64,000 nucleotides of DNA from Mansonella perstans (Eukaryota > Nematoda > Chromadorea > Rhabditida > Onchocercidae). Position 1 is the first letter of the stretch, and each line of letters opens with the position of its first letter. Below are positions 36,901 to 50,130 of this stretch, piece by piece. The notes beneath the pieces were generated by a model, which saw nothing but the letters and a program-made list of their open reading frames with translations, did not search any database and was not told where the DNA came from. The DNA lies in NCBI GenBank assembly GCA_037074765.1, contig JBAMDO010000028.1, positions 62,001 to 126,000 of the forward strand, in the 5' to 3' direction. The position numbers were made by a program, and so were the translations under genes.

Positions 36901-39900
36901 CCTGTTATTTTTAAAATATAATAAACTCTCATTTACTTACATAAAATTACATTTAAAACATATTTCAAGCAAAAATTCAAAACTCAGCCTTCAGTATGTG
37001 ATACCTGATATCCTCTTAATTTTATTCATGTAGGTTAGCATTCGAGAAAGTTTAGTGCCATATAAAGTAAAATAAAATAAACAAAAATGGGACCCTGAAA
37101 ATTATGGAAGGATTAAAAAGGATTTTATAGAGACAAAGCAGAAGTATAGAAGTAATAAGTAATATGTATAGATGTAAGAAATAATATGAAAGAAGTTTCT
37201 GAATTTTGCAGTCAACAAAACTAAGCTTAGAGGGAAAACATTAAAATGAAAATCATCTTAGAAAAACTGATCAAAAAGTGAAATCTGTGAATTTAATTAC
37301 ACTCTTAAATCCTATATGTCAATTGCAACATTATTAGAAAAAGTACTTCTTTAATTCAAACAAGAAAAAACAAAAAACGTCTACACACATTTCCAACTTG
37401 GAAACGTCTACAAGGAATCCGGAAATCTTGTAAAATTTTACACTAATGCCAAAACAAAAGAAAAACCAGGAAACGAAAATCTAAGATATAAACTCAACTG
37501 AAACAAAGAGAAAAGTACAAAAATCGGAATGTCAATGTCACTATTAATTTAAAAAACGAGCAGCACAGTTTCTGCATGAAGAGGAACGACGAAACGAATA
37601 CGACCACCATTCAAGTCGCTCGTAAAATCAAAAAGACCCTTAAGAAGCAATTCTTCGAAAATTTTCTAATCCAGAAAGTACAAGAAAATTCTGCTAGAAA
37701 AACTATGGTTTTCAATTCATAAATCAGAAACTCAGTCTAGACTTTTTTAGAAACAATCTTTGTCCATGTAATTCTATATTAAGATTAACAGCGCTACACT
37801 TTTCTGGCTTTCTCGCTACATTTTTTTTTGAATTTGCACAAGACAGTAAAAAAAAAACAAAACAAAAACTAATTGTAGTAGAAAAAATGAAGCACCACTA
37901 TCACAACAATAATAACTACTACAGATACGAAGTATCTAAAATATGCAAATGTTTTAGAACTGTCTTTGATCCTTACAACGATAACAATCTTGCTCTATCC
38001 CTTGTTAATCCTTGATTCAAGAATGATGAATTAATCATTATTTATTACAAGGACATCTCTTGAATTTGCAATTGCAAAGCTTTTAGGTCAACACTTTACA
38101 GAGTATAAAGCACTCTTATTATTTCACTCAACGATTGTCACAATTACCATAGAATTAGGATTTCCTATAATTAGTAAATGAAAGTTGCGATTTGGTCAAA
38201 AAGTGAAAGCAACAAAGTTAAAAAAATACGAAATTTAGAAAAAATGAGATAGAACAATAACATTCTTAGAAGTCCTTTTAGTTCGAAATCTCAAAATACT
38301 CAATAAGCGTACAGAAAATCAAAAATATGCATGCATAAACATAAACAGGTTTGATTCTAACACGAACACTGTCTATGTTTCAACATTGCAGAAATGTCGC
38401 CCGCACAAGTAATGATTGACACACAACACCACACAATAAACACACACATAAATCATATATACACATCACACACACACATATCTACGAAATATTATCTCTA
38501 TACTACGTGGCCAAGGCAACAACAACAACAATAAATAACAGTGCTTCGGACAATATAATTCGATTTTAAGACGTCAACCTCTCCTAACCAGAAAAAGCAA
38601 CACTTTAACTGTTTCATCAGTACTTCTACCAATCTATCAAGTAAGTAAATTGTCAACAATAATTCATAACTACGATGAGAAAATTGTAACAGACAGTAAG
38701 AGAGAAAATTGCAACAAACAGTAAAAGTAAGAAACTGTTACATAAAAAAGACAGGCCGATAACAAAATTATATACATAAAATTAAGAAACTCTTTTCCTC
38801 TTTCACATATCCATCATCAATAGGTTAATTATTTTGAGATTATATCTAGTATAATGTAAGTGCTTACAATGAGAAGAACTCAATCCTTCAAGTTTAATTT
38901 TCGAAACAAAAATGACAAGCAGGCATCCGTAAAACTAAAGTCAATCTTTAGATCAGCATAATAAGTTACACTTACTAATAATTTAAGTTTCATTGCATTT
39001 CCACGAATTCAAAAATAAGAAAGGTTAAATTAGATGAAAATTCATAAGTTCTATCGTTATCCTAACAAGATTTCAGTATGAAAGCATAAATGAGGACTAA
39101 CTTTCGAGCAAAGATATGTTCTGCACCCTCACGACTGACTTGTCTTAAATGTTCCTGCTCAGCTTGCTTCGTCAACTTTTTAAAAGTTGGTGATGGTTTT
39201 GGGAGCAAATCTCCAGTACAACAATTGTTTGCAGCATTATTTGCATGTATTTCTTTGATGTATTGCTTACGTCGTATCACTGGTGTAACTAATCCTTCAT
39301 TTATCGTCTGAAATGTGGCCATAGTGATCTATATAGCAAACAGTAAGACTTAATTATAGCTAATCAAAGCATTCAAAATTACGTTCAAACAGAATATTAC
39401 GCTTATTTATAGTATGCTTCTAAGTTGTAATGAATTACAGGTTATAATGGTACAAATAAAAGTAAAGAAGGTTTTCAAAAAAAGTTTCCAAAAAAGTGAC
39501 TAAATCTATCCTTATAATGCTAACATCTTATTGAAGCAGAGAAGCAATATTTGCCGATATCTATTTTAATGTAGCAACAAGAACAAATCTGGTGGAAAAA
39601 TAAAAATGACCGCAACCTGCAATTCTCCAGTTCTCGGATTTCGACCAAGTTTCGAAGTTAATGCCTTTGCCGTGGCTACAATACCCGTGACACCATTTGC
39701 TGATGAGTTATGTGTCAAATCTGCCAAATCGGGAACCGATAAACGACGCTGATCAGTTCGAAAACTTTCATTGTTGCGTGTTCTGTTATGAGCAATAAAT
39801 CTGTTAAAATCCAAATTACATGTTTCCCAAATTTCAAAATCTACTGAGAATTCTAAAAACCTGAACAGTTTTTTTTTGAAACCGGACAATTCATTAAAAA

Positions 39901-42900
39901 CATTCAAAAGACAAAAAAAGAGAACATGTTGGACAGCATTCACGACCATTTTATTGAGATGTGCCAAATGAAATGTCAACATCTTTTAAAACCTATTTGA
40001 AACTAAGTTCGAAATATGACCCATCTAGAAAAGAACCTATCTAACATACCTTAAAACGATGTTAGCATCTTCAAAATCAATTTTATTTGTCTCTTTATGG
40101 TGATTTCGCTGCAAGTGCTGCTGCTGATGAGATCTGGAGTTTGCTTCACAAACTGCAGCTGTTGCTTCATGTCTGCAGTCAGAACTGATTTAACATGTTA
40201 TTTTTATGAGAACGAATTAACAAAAAACATTCAAAAAAATATTCTGCCCTAGTTTTCACTGAATCTACAAAATGATTTTGAGATGATGACTTTTCACCAG
40301 AAATAACGAAAAATCAAAAAAGGAAATTGTTAGTAAATATTGAAATTAACTATAAAATCTCATTACTGAATGACTTTTCCTGTTCTATAAAACTTTCAAA
40401 TTTCAAGCAACGTTAAAAAATGTCAATTCTAACTAGTTAAAGTAATAAAACGGCGTACTACTGAAATGATCGCCCATCAAACAGGATTAAAATATATAAT
40501 AAATTCATGTGACCCACTAAACTACATATTTTATATTCTTAAAATATTTCTTATCTGAAACAGAAATTCCGTAATTCAACTGGATTAGCGAAAACTAAAA
40601 TTTAGATACCTAAATCTAGAAAATAATACTAGTAAGAACCTTATACAAGGATTCCTGAACTCTTTCGCTGACTCAACAGAATAACATTTTTATAAACTAC
40701 AAGTGAATTCAGAAGCTTCCCTTGTTAACTGAAGCTAAAGTACTATATCAAAAGCGAAATGAAAAAAATATTTTTAACGTAAAAGTCTTCCATGGCTTTA
40801 AATGTGAACCGCACAATCAAACAAAAATTTCAATAAAATAAATTGAAAATTAATCAAAACACTGAAATGAACACGTCGCAAAACATTCTGTAATTTTAAG
40901 AAAAACATATCCAAGAAAAACAAAATTCATGATAAAAAACACAGATATAAAAAAATTATCAACAGAATTCAAGTCATTATTCCAAATATTATAAAATTAA
41001 TGATAAAAATATGATTACAACAAACCCTTTGTTATTATATTATGTCATCAAAACTAAAAAAATTTTTTTTTTAGAAACTTCAAGGAAATGTCCTACGGAT
41101 CTTGGAAAACCGTTGAACGATCAAAGAAACACATTGATGATGAAAAGCATTAAGATAACTAGTAAAGTGGATGAAATAAATACCTTTTTCTTTTAAATTC
41201 CTCCAAACAAGTCCGTAAAATATTTTCATCAAGACATGCAGATGGCGGCATCAAAGCACAGCGTACACCAACAGCAGCGCCATTACAAGTATCAGCATTA
41301 TGCTCTTTATAGTAAGCAGAGATACCTGGTACATAACCAGCCGTTAGATCGCTTCGTTCACGCCTCAGTGCCAACGGTTTCGGTTTTACAGCTGGTTTTG
41401 GATTTACTGAAAATTTACAGCTGAAGATAAAAATTTTAAAATAAGCTCAAACAAGTCGATAGGAAGAGCTATCTTGATCAATTGATAATTTGTATGTGGA
41501 TGTTGATTAATTTCATGGAAATAATTTCTTGAAAAAAAGATAACAGCGTAAATAAAAGAACAGAGAGGGTAGATACAATAATACTTCTGAATTACTAGTA
41601 CTAAAACATCATGCTCTCTGATTAGTTCCATTATAAATTTTTCTAAAGTATAGTGCTAAGAAAATTCATAGGTGGAAATCAGCATTTAAATATAAATTAA
41701 CATAAAGCTCAGGAGACTGGAAAAAAAAGTACCAGTCAAGAGCGAATCTGAGTCGTTTAATTTTTGAATCATTTCCTGAGTAACAACTTCGCTAACGGAA
41801 CGACCTGGTTTAAAGGTACGAAGGGATGATACTGCATGTTGATGAAACTGTCCAGGGAAACAATCCCGTTTCAGAAATGAGCAATCAACAGGTTTTTCAG
41901 CACTGTATGACTGTAGAGAATCCACGTCATACTGTGTTGACAAGGATGACGTCGATGAGAGTACAAAAGTTGACTGACTTCTAAAATAATATAGGTCAAG
42001 ATCTATAAAAAGTTATAATTTTTCTCATACAGTACCAATTATTGCAATAAATAAAAAATGACTTTTAGAAATTACTTGATTCCGTTGATAAGAAAAATCT
42101 TTTGATGGAATAAATGACTAACGAAGTAATTTTGCGCTCTTCCAATGGAGTGAAAGGACGGCACTGAGCTAGGTTTGTCGTTTCAAATTCTGCTGCAGCA
42201 TTCTTTTTGCTATTACTACTGGTATCATTATTACTGCCAACTATTGCATTTGATAAACTTTCTGTATGAAATACACGGCTTAGCAACGATCGGCGTCCAG
42301 AAATGGTCTTTGCTGAAGCATCATTACTAATGCCCGAGTTACTCTCAGTTGATATCATATTTGAAATAGATGTTCCTGTAACTAGCATACCTATAAATTC
42401 AAATTTTGAAAATAACTTTTATTCAAAACAGTTGATCTTCATATCAGATAAAAAAACTAAGCAGATATATCATTGGAAAATATGAAGATCAAAATAATTA
42501 TCCCCATAGAATTACAGTAATTTGTGTTGTATTACAGCATACTCAGTAAGTGAAGATGTAAGCTTTTGAACAGTTATCAATAAATACACCGCCGCATAAT
42601 TTTTTTCTAACCGGTTATTTTGTACATTTAAGAAAAACTCCAGAGTAATTCTCCACCTTTATCCATGAAAGCATTAGTTAAAGTGTTAACATGCTTTCCA
42701 TTGGGATGTTTAGAAACGGAACTGTCAGCCGACCCAGTTGACACATAGTGTTGTGTGGAACTTGAACGCCTCTTTGAAGAGTGATGAATATTTGATGATT
42801 CAAAATTCGAATGGTTCACTGACAGACGTGAATCGTTATTTTTCTGCGCTATATCACTCGTCCAAAAATCTGCAGGAATTTAATATTTCACTAAAAATAT

Positions 42901-45900
42901 CGCTTCCAGAATAATGAAATTCGTTAATTCGAATAACAAAAAAAAAGCTGAACAATTATGAAATGATGAACAATGTTCGAATTTAGCAAATTGTGAATTT
43001 AGCCTGTTCTATTAAATGAAAGGTTTTCTTTTTTTTTTTTTCATTTCGCAAAGCGAGTGATTATTGTATTAAAAATATTAAACATGAATCAAAGATGATA
43101 AATCATGAAAATATGCCCCGAAGACTGTTAATGAGTGCAATGGAAAGAACAAAAGCCCTAAAAAATAGTCCAGATTTGATTTAGAAACAGTGAGGAAATG
43201 AAAGATGTCAACAAACTAATTGTAATATTATTAACACACCAATAACAGGGTAAAATCAGAAATGACAGAGAGTGTAAAAAATGTAGAAAAAATTTCTCTA
43301 AAAATTAATTCAATTAATAATTAGCAATGAATTTTCCAACTACCACAGAAAGAGGAGATTAAAATTTCTTACTAAGTAACGATAATTGATTTGATCAATA
43401 GAGGATGGTGATTGAAAAAAAATCAAAATCAATTCTTTTGAAGAAATGAAAATTGAATCAATTAAACCCATAATAAAATCCAAAAAACCTAAAAAGCTGA
43501 GGAGAAAATCCTGCCACGTCATCAATTCAAGGTCATTATTGAAGTTTTGACAAGAGCTAGTGCAATAGAAATTGCGAATTGCCATTAAGTCCAAGAAAAT
43601 TACAGTAACCAGTAGGAAACTTTTTTATCGGCTTGAAATACAAAACAAATAAATAGAACAAATCACCAACCGAATGTAAAACGACAAAAACTAAATTTAA
43701 AATTTAAATCATCAGGATAAAATAATTTTTAAATCCTTTGAAATTTTTAAATCCTTTTTTCCTTCTTTTTATAACCAGGAAAAAGAAACATGTTTGAAAT
43801 TCAAAAAATCCGTGAATAGGATACAAAAAAAATGATTACAAGATAGCATTTAAAATCTGAAAAATTGTGTAAAATCTTCGGATTCTGACGAGACATTTCA
43901 AAATATATGAGGGCAGCAGCTGTTTGAAATTACCATGAATATAGGCAGAAATATATATGTGCATGATGTATGCAAAAGCAAACATGAATTTACAAAACCA
44001 CATCTGCAAACAGAGGAAAGAAAATTTCACCTCCTTTCACTAGTCTTATTTCTCTTGAAGTTTAAAAACACTTCAAAAACGTAAATTAATCGAGTAACAG
44101 CAATTATCTCATTGCGATTCCGTAAAAATATCCAAAATACTGGAATTTAATAGTGGTAGATGTTTAAATAAGAAATTCAACTTTTAAAACGAATTAAAAA
44201 TTTGTTATTTGAAATAAAGCTTCAAGTACATACTTACAACAGCAGTACACATTATAATAGATTATTTTAATTACCGCTTTAACAACCAGTTTTACAGAGA
44301 AAACTTAGCAAAAGTTGCTAAAAAAACGAAAAAATCTTACATTTCCTAACTGCTGCTCATTAAATTATTGCTAAATGTTCTCTTCATAAATAATTTATAA
44401 GAAATACGATGAGACGATGAAGAAAAACTGGAAAAGATATTTCTGACTTAGTTATTAAGATGATGTACTGAGAATCACTTCTGAAAAGGAATTTCACAAA
44501 AAATTCTTGTTTGAAATTTTATGATAATTTCACATTTCAACAGATAAATGCGTAAGAAAAAATGAAATGATATATACAGCAAAAAACAGTGTACACACTC
44601 AAACTTCCACTTCATTACATGTAATTTTGCGACTGTAATAATAATTTTCGAAAAAAACTAAAAATATAAAAAAACAATTTTAATTTCATGGATCAAAAGA
44701 CAAGCAATGTTGAGATATGAATGGACAAAATACCAAAAAAAGAACAAAAGTTTAAGCAGTTCTTAACTAATTACCCTTTTAGGAGTGCGATAAAAGATAA
44801 TACATTTAAGCATAAAACTGATTCATACCCAATCAATCAATTTCTGTTTTTAATAAAACCAATTTAAAACATCCATTGTGAGTAGTGTTTGCACTTAGAA
44901 TAAAATAATGCTAATCAAGTACAAGTTAAATTACTAAAAATCAATTTTCTTACTTATGTTATAGAAAGAATTCATTCCGCCTAAAAAAAATGAAAAGAAC
45001 TTCTTAATCAAACTGGATTTTACAATAGAGCCGAAAGAAGTTATTTATGCATCAAAAGTCGGGTTAATAGTAATTTCCGTAATTTCTATTTTCATTAGCA
45101 GCACTTAATTATCGATGTTTATCTATTTGAATCATTACAAATCCGATATGAACGTTTTATAGCAGTGCATAAAAATGAAGATAAGTGAAGCATACTTGCA
45201 GGAAGAACCAAAAAAAAAAAATAATGAAAACGGCATTATGTTAAAGTGGGTTTGTTCTGGCCAGAACTGGCAGCAGAATATTCATCAACATTTGTTTATG
45301 GCTGAAAGTTACAATACTGAAGAAACGAATTTGAAAAGGAAAAAAATGAAGTGAAAAAGACATGAGGCCAAGGTTAAAGGTCATAAATTCTAATAAATTA
45401 CATTTTGAATAGCAAATAAAACTTCTGTCTGAAGCAAAGGAAACTTTCTCATACATGAAATTTCTGTTTATTTTATCACTGAATTCATTTAAGACAACTA
45501 ATTTAAGTGAACTTTTTTCCTTTCTCCTAATTGTCTTTTTTTTTTTTTTTTTTTTTTTTAATTAAAGCAGCTTAAAAATTCTGAGTCCAGAGACAAATGT
45601 GGATGGTACGATGTGCAGGAAATTTTAAACTCAATGTAGGGCATTAACAACCTACTTTCTCCCATTAACACACCGCTTTCTGCATACCTTTGTAATGTGT
45701 AATAGACTTGGGTCCTAAAATGAGCAACTAATGTCAGTCTTCACGGATGTTTAACTTTACAATTTCAATCAATACTGAAAACACAACTTTTAAAATTTAG
45801 ACAAGGACATTCAGACCGAAACAGCAATTAAATCGCCATATAATGGATAATCAATTCAAGTAATACGTTGAAATGGGTTACTTTGTTGAAAAAAATATTC

Positions 45901-48900
45901 GAATAAAGATATAATTTGATGTTTTGAACTCATACGGAAGGATTAGATATTTCATTTCATTTTTATTTGAGCCAAATATTAAGAAGCTATAACTATTTCT
46001 AAGAATCCTATCAAACTCAGAAAAAAGTTTATAATAATCATTTAAGTCAACGCACCTAACGAATTATAATCCAGTAAAAAAACTAAACAAATAATTAGAT
46101 AGCTTCTCACAGTAATTTATCAAAGTTAATAATCGGTTGTTTCTTAAGGAACATCAGAATTATAGATTTTTTGTTCGAATACACCTGAGCAAAATGTCTT
46201 TCTCTCAAACAAATATGAGAAATACACAAAGTAATATCATCTTCAAAACGGCCACCAAAACACATAAACTATTTGGATAAAAAAAATAATTGCAGCAGTA
46301 GCGACAAACATCTAAAAATACTTTCGGAAACTTTTCGAATTCTCTAACTATACACTCAATAAACTAATAACAAAGCAAACGCAACAGTAACATAAGTAAC
46401 CTTAAGCATATCTATATAGCTGTGAACTTAAAATTTCAAGAGTTGAATTAATCTTCCTATCTAAACTGGCAAGAGGGCAAAAATTTTATTAGCTCCAAAA
46501 AGTGCCCTGATTAATGAAAAAAAAAAAAAAAAAAAAAAAGAAAAAAAAAATTAATGAAAAATGGAGATCTAATTTATTATAATTCTATCTTACTATCAGG
46601 ATTTACTGTCAGTTCTAAGGAAAAAAAATGAGCATAAATATTAAAAAAAAAAAGCAGACATTGTTAGATCACTCAAACACGAAATATTGAAAAAATTTTC
46701 AACCAAGGTGTTTTTATTAAAAATTGCGAGAATCGTTTATGACGGTCACTCCCACTTTCGTATGATTCGAATTTTATAGAGCCATCGTTAGAATAATTAT
46801 AATACTAATTAACAGAAATATGATGTTGCGATCAGGTGAATTGAAAAACCAGTGATATCACAATACCAGCGATATCACAAACCTCTAATTAAAAACACCA
46901 AACTAAAAAATACATTTACCTAATGTTATATCGCTTTACTTTATTGGAGTACGGCAAAAACTCAAAGCGACAAAAAATAAGAAAGTGACAACAATCATAT
47001 AGAAAATGGATGAAGGCAGAAACGGTTTCATTGCAAATAGTGATCAGCCATGAAAGTGGCAGAAAAAGAAATTTTACAGGGAAAAGTAGTTTTCGGATTT
47101 CATTTATTAGTCTTTAGCTTTTTTGCCATCTAAAATTCGACGACAGGAAATTTAGAATTCTCAAGAATTCAAACAAAGAATGATCACAGTGAAACTTAAT
47201 AGGTACAAAAAGTGTATCATACAAGCAATTACTGGAATAACAACACCGAGAACAACTGCAGAAAATGAAGAAAACGAAAGAATGTAAAGTACTATACTAA
47301 CCTTGACCCATCAATGCCAAACTCTGTAACTGCATGCTCGTACAGCAGCGTGTAATTGCTACCGGTAGGACAAGACTCGTCTGAAGTTCTTCACTGTAAA
47401 TAAATCACAGGAAATAAATTTTTTCATGCATCTAGATTTTTTTAACCAAATTCCAAATTTCATTTCGTATCTCAAGTTTAATCACAACAATAAGGGATGA
47501 GCTTTCAGCAAAAATGCACAGTGAATTTATAAGAATCAACATGTGGGAATAATGAAATCAAATATTGTCATTAGCTATCACTATTTAAAATTTCTGTAAC
47601 TTCCTCTTTCGAATGTATCAGTACATAATGCTGTGCAATATTTTCTCAGTGAACATTCTCTTTAAATTTTTTCATCAAACACTAACATTAATTCCATAAG
47701 AATTCATCAATTATTTCACATTAATTTACTTGAAACTACTTTTAACTTTGACAATGCTCAAACAAGGTTAAATCGCACAAAATCAACCAGAGTTAGGGAA
47801 TTTAAGTGACTCCTTTTAACTTATATAATATGTACGTATCAAAGTGTCGAAAAGCAATTTCACTGAACGGTATTATACTCTCATCATTCTGCAAAGCTGC
47901 GGATACACTGATAAATTTGGAAGGAATACGTTGTTTATAAAAACACAAGGATAAAAGTTAAAAAGAAATTTCGAGTCATTAAACTTTTAAAATTTCGATT
48001 TGTCGAAAACACTCGAATCCTGATATTCAACGATTTGAACTTACCCATTCAAACAGTAATGTTCAATTAATAAAGGAAGCGATTTAAAGTAGTGAGGTGA
48101 CGATTCGACACGTACGCTTCTATTCGGACCGCCTGATTCAATAAGGTAATGATCGATATCGGATGCTAATCCAGGAGGTGAACGAATACTCAATGCCATT
48201 GCATTGGGTTTTGATGATGACCTCACGATGAAAGCCTACAAAGGATTAAGGAAATAATGTTTAAATTTTACAAACTATCTGAATGTACAGTTTGAAAGAT
48301 GATAATGTCCATGAATATTTCATGCAAAAATTTCAAAAAAAAAAAGAAAAAGTACTTCGACAAAACTTTGAAATTTGAATGCCAGATTACGTTCATAGAT
48401 ATAATGAAACTAATGAAGAATAGAGAGTTAGACAATTTAAAATCTTGATCAAACAGCCATAAGACATTACATTTTTTATGAAAAATAATACTCCTGTTTG
48501 AATTTAGAAAATGATTGGAAATTGCATTACCCCTTCGTTCATTGGGCGAAGCAAATGGATAGCAGCGGAACGTCCAATATGATGCAAATACCAAATGGGA
48601 TGTGTGCGAATAATTTGCTCTAGCAATGTAATCCCTTTTTCATCGCCATCTTGATTTTTTTCCTCACGATTTGATGACTGAAAAAGAATTTGAATTGTAT
48701 TTGAATGCGAAGATTATTTCTTTATCAATATTTAATTTTATTGGTAAATAAAAGTACAGAGTTTTTGAATGGCTTCAATTTTGATTTAGAAACCAATTTA
48801 GTTTCATAAATTTCATTACTCATTAATACTTGCATGTAAATACGGAAAAAAAAAAAACAACTAGCTATACTTCAACGAATTTGTTTTTTCTTTTATCTTT

Positions 48901-50034
48901 TGATAGATTTGTTCGTCTATCACACTGTACTGCTGTAGATTTCTTCATACGACCGATGCCTGCTTTTGACGGTAGTTTAGGCTGCTGGAATAATAATAAA
49001 GCTAAACGTCGAAATTCGCATCACCTCTCTGATACAAATCTAAATGAAATCACCTAGAACTCCTCATCAATCAATCAATCATACAGAAAAAATAACAATG
49101 CTATTCAGAAAACAAAGGAACTAAACACCTAAAAGTAATTTCTATGTTTCACTGTGTCATAACCAGTAAAATATCCAAACAAAATTTTTAAAATGTTGAA
49201 ATTATTTCTTTTAAGGAGCTAACGTCGAACAGCCAAGAACGTTTTTACACAACGATTGAAAAAATAAAATACAGCTCTTCCAACGGTACTGTTGTTCGCC
49301 GACAACTATTTCTACACATTGATGAATAATTCTCAGCAGAGATTTGTTCCCACATATCAATTTTATTTTCGCAAACAGGAAATGATTTCAGCACATTGGA
49401 TAATCAAAGATTTCAAAAAAATCCAAAATAAAATTTTTCATTTCAAATGCTACCTTCATCCATATTAAACTTTGATCAAAAACAGTAAAAGATCGACAAT
49501 TTTCCATCTAAAATCCAAAATAGAGAGAATAACGCTTACGTCTACAACAGCTGAAGTTCGTATATCGGCAACTGGACTACTCGTACACTCTACTGGAACG
49601 CAATTACTCGTCATTGTTTTCGATATTGCCTGATCGGAAAACTATAAAAGATTTTGAATAAGATAATTTTTTTTTCCACTTTTCCATAACTATACCAATT
49701 CTCCTCCCCGACGTCAAAATAAATCATAATGAAAAAGCATGACTAAAATCAAGTAACAAATGTCAAATGCACGGAAATATGAGCAATCGAGTGAACATAT
49801 CGCTTATGAAAATTAGGAATGAGATGAGCGAATTCTTTTTTAGTATATGAAATATATTTTTCCTAACATAAATCTAATGTTTTTAGCTTTATAATTTACT
49901 AAAATCATACTAAATTTTTAAAAATGCGAAACTTGCATTAAATATCATATAAACACTATACTTATTGTAACCTTATTTGCAACGAGATGAGTCGCACCAT
50001 CGTCAATGATGAAGGTTTCACGTTTCTTACTCAT
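27232..50034 (-). CDS. rin-1: RIN-family Ras/Rab interactor: SH2-VPS9-RA Rab5 guanine-nucleotide exchange factor
   Basis: Twenty-eight exons give about 1,520 residues. Exon 5' ends: 50034, 49641, 48677, 48235, 47393, 42869, 42390, 41980, 41406, 40172, 39800, 39307, 33695, 32760, 32069, 31704, 31211, 30760, 30421, 30157, 29882, 29606, 29280, 28898, 28588, 28202, 27912, 27394. Matching 3' ends: 49972, 49540, 48531, 48045, 47302, 42657, 42123, 41733, 41184, 40050, 39617, 39102, 33577, 32609, 31952, 31543, 31029, 30647, 30262, 30031, 29716, 29519, 29109, 28762, 28369, 27991, 27704, 27232. An SH2 domain lies at the N-terminus, about 870 Ser/Thr/Asn-rich residues form the linker, and VPS9 then RA lie at the C-terminus. 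RIN proteins couple tyrosine-kinase and Ras signals to Rab5 activation on endosomes. All phases agree; exon 19 (30421-30262) is tentative because its acceptor is poor. Introns of 4.4 and 5.4 kb could hide alternative promoters. Confidence 0.93.
27560..27660. repeat. A/T simple repeat inside the last rin-1 intron
   Basis: About 100 bases composed almost wholly of 'ataaata' and 'aatata' variants between rin-1 exons 27 and 28. Confidence 0.8.
27991..29882 (-). other. rin-1: rin-1 RIN-homology and VPS9 exons (21-26)
   Basis: Residues about 1065-1396. The RIN-homology lead-in ends with 'IECTFEAGECDPQ'. The VPS9 core includes 'VRQFLNGLKNYLVKHGEGEL', 'EFLNIDAILEAVLHKIVL', 'KPHLYHLMVREY' and 'LPPADELVRWLVYLLARTS'. 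It ends 'SSYYLITLFSAIDVLKN', which matches the catalytic surface Asp (in PADE) and Tyr of VPS9 exchange factors. The exon 23/24 junction restores the VPS9 frame only if the intron starts with GC at 29108-29107. Confidence 0.95.
34543..34875 (+). CDS. Uncertain ORF nested in rin-1 intron 12 (110 aa)
   Basis: A plus-strand frame, antisense to rin-1. It has a charged first half ('WENNLDEKREDSLEKPNEFE') and a hydrophobic second half. Local G+C is higher than the rest of the intron. No acceptor, promoter or polyadenylation signal was matched to it, and the opposite strand is also open for 68 codons, which weakens the case. No family is recognised. Confidence 0.2.
   Translation: MKKTQRIKRNSDRKIETNTVCSRWENNLDEKREDSLEKPNEFERNVNELKRPKLLPFAIATATLRLKRIILSTLNHSLLLFFGNNYPILYSDIISFSGHQNFQLYITKTT
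36211..36297. repeat. Two-copy tandem duplication (about 43 bp)
   Basis: Adjacent copies beginning 'atgaaacatatg' and ending 'aaagtagatc' plus a short A-rich tail; a few base and two-base differences separate them. Confidence 0.85.
38400..38535. repeat. CA-rich and CAA simple repeats
   Basis: Imperfect (CA)n tracts with interspersed AT, followed by a short (CAA)n tract near 38517-38533, inside rin-1 intron 12. Confidence 0.8.
45536..45559. repeat. Poly-T tract
   Basis: An uninterrupted run of 24 T residues in rin-1 intron 5. Confidence 0.9.
46511..46560. repeat. Poly-A tract flanked by direct repeats
   Basis: About 23 A residues, one G and ten more A residues, bounded on both sides by TTAATGAAAA. 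The flanks look like a target-site duplication around a bare retroposed tail, although slippage could give the same picture. Confidence 0.8.
47302..48677 (-). other. rin-1: rin-1 SH2 domain exons (3-5)
   Basis: Residues about 84-190. Exon 3 ends in the SH2 opening 'IWYLHHIGRSAAIHLLRP'. Exon 4 begins 'AFIVRSSSKPNAMALSIR', where Arg109 is the conserved phosphotyrosine-binding arginine of the FLVR motif. 'SLPLLIEHYCLNG' and, in exon 5, 'LVLPVAI' match the C-terminal helix and strand typical of RIN SH2 domains. Confidence 0.94.
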
Positions 50035-50084
50035 ATCAGCAACTGTTGTTGTTATGTCGTTGTTTTTATTTTTACTGTTTTTCT

Positions 50085-50108
50085 CTACTCCAATTGATAA
50101 TTGATCAT
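50085..50108 (-). promoter_or_regulatory. Seven-codon upstream ORF in the rin-1 leader
   Basis: Between the acceptor and the rin-1 start at 50034 lies ATG at 50108, seven codons and TAG ('MINYQLE'). It ends 50 bases before the rin-1 ATG and is not in an overlapping position, so it could reduce translation of rin-1. Confidence 0.45.
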
Positions 50109-50118
50109 TTTCACACTA

Positions 50119-50130
50119 TCTGTAAAATAA
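50119..50130 (-). other. Predicted 5' splice-leader or cis acceptor of rin-1
   Basis: 'tattttacag' ends at 50120, upstream of the leader that carries the small upstream ORF. It may receive a spliced leader or an unidentified non-coding first exon. Confidence 0.45.

Larger units (their letters stand above)
33696..39101 (-). other. rin-1: 5.4-kb rin-1 intron 12
   Basis: Splits linker exons 12 and 13 in phase 2. It contains a plus-strand 110-codon frame (34543-34875), a short duplication (36211-36297) and CA-rich and CAA simple repeats (38400-38535). No rin exon with compatible phase was found inside. Its size makes it a candidate site for an internal promoter of a short SH2-less isoform, which is inference. 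Confidence 0.75.
42870..47301 (-). other. rin-1: 4.4-kb rin-1 intron 5
   Basis: Separates the end of the SH2 domain from the linker exons, joined in phase 1. It contains a poly-T tract (45536-45559) and an interrupted poly-A tract flanked by a short direct repeat (46511-46560). No open frame in it looks coding. Confidence 0.75.

Noticed and set aside
39090..39311. 73-codon plus-strand ORF
   Set aside because: It is the antisense shadow of rin-1 exon 12, whose minus-strand frame joins neighbours in phase.
41236..41424. 62-codon plus-strand ORF
   Set aside because: Antisense shadow of rin-1 exon 9.
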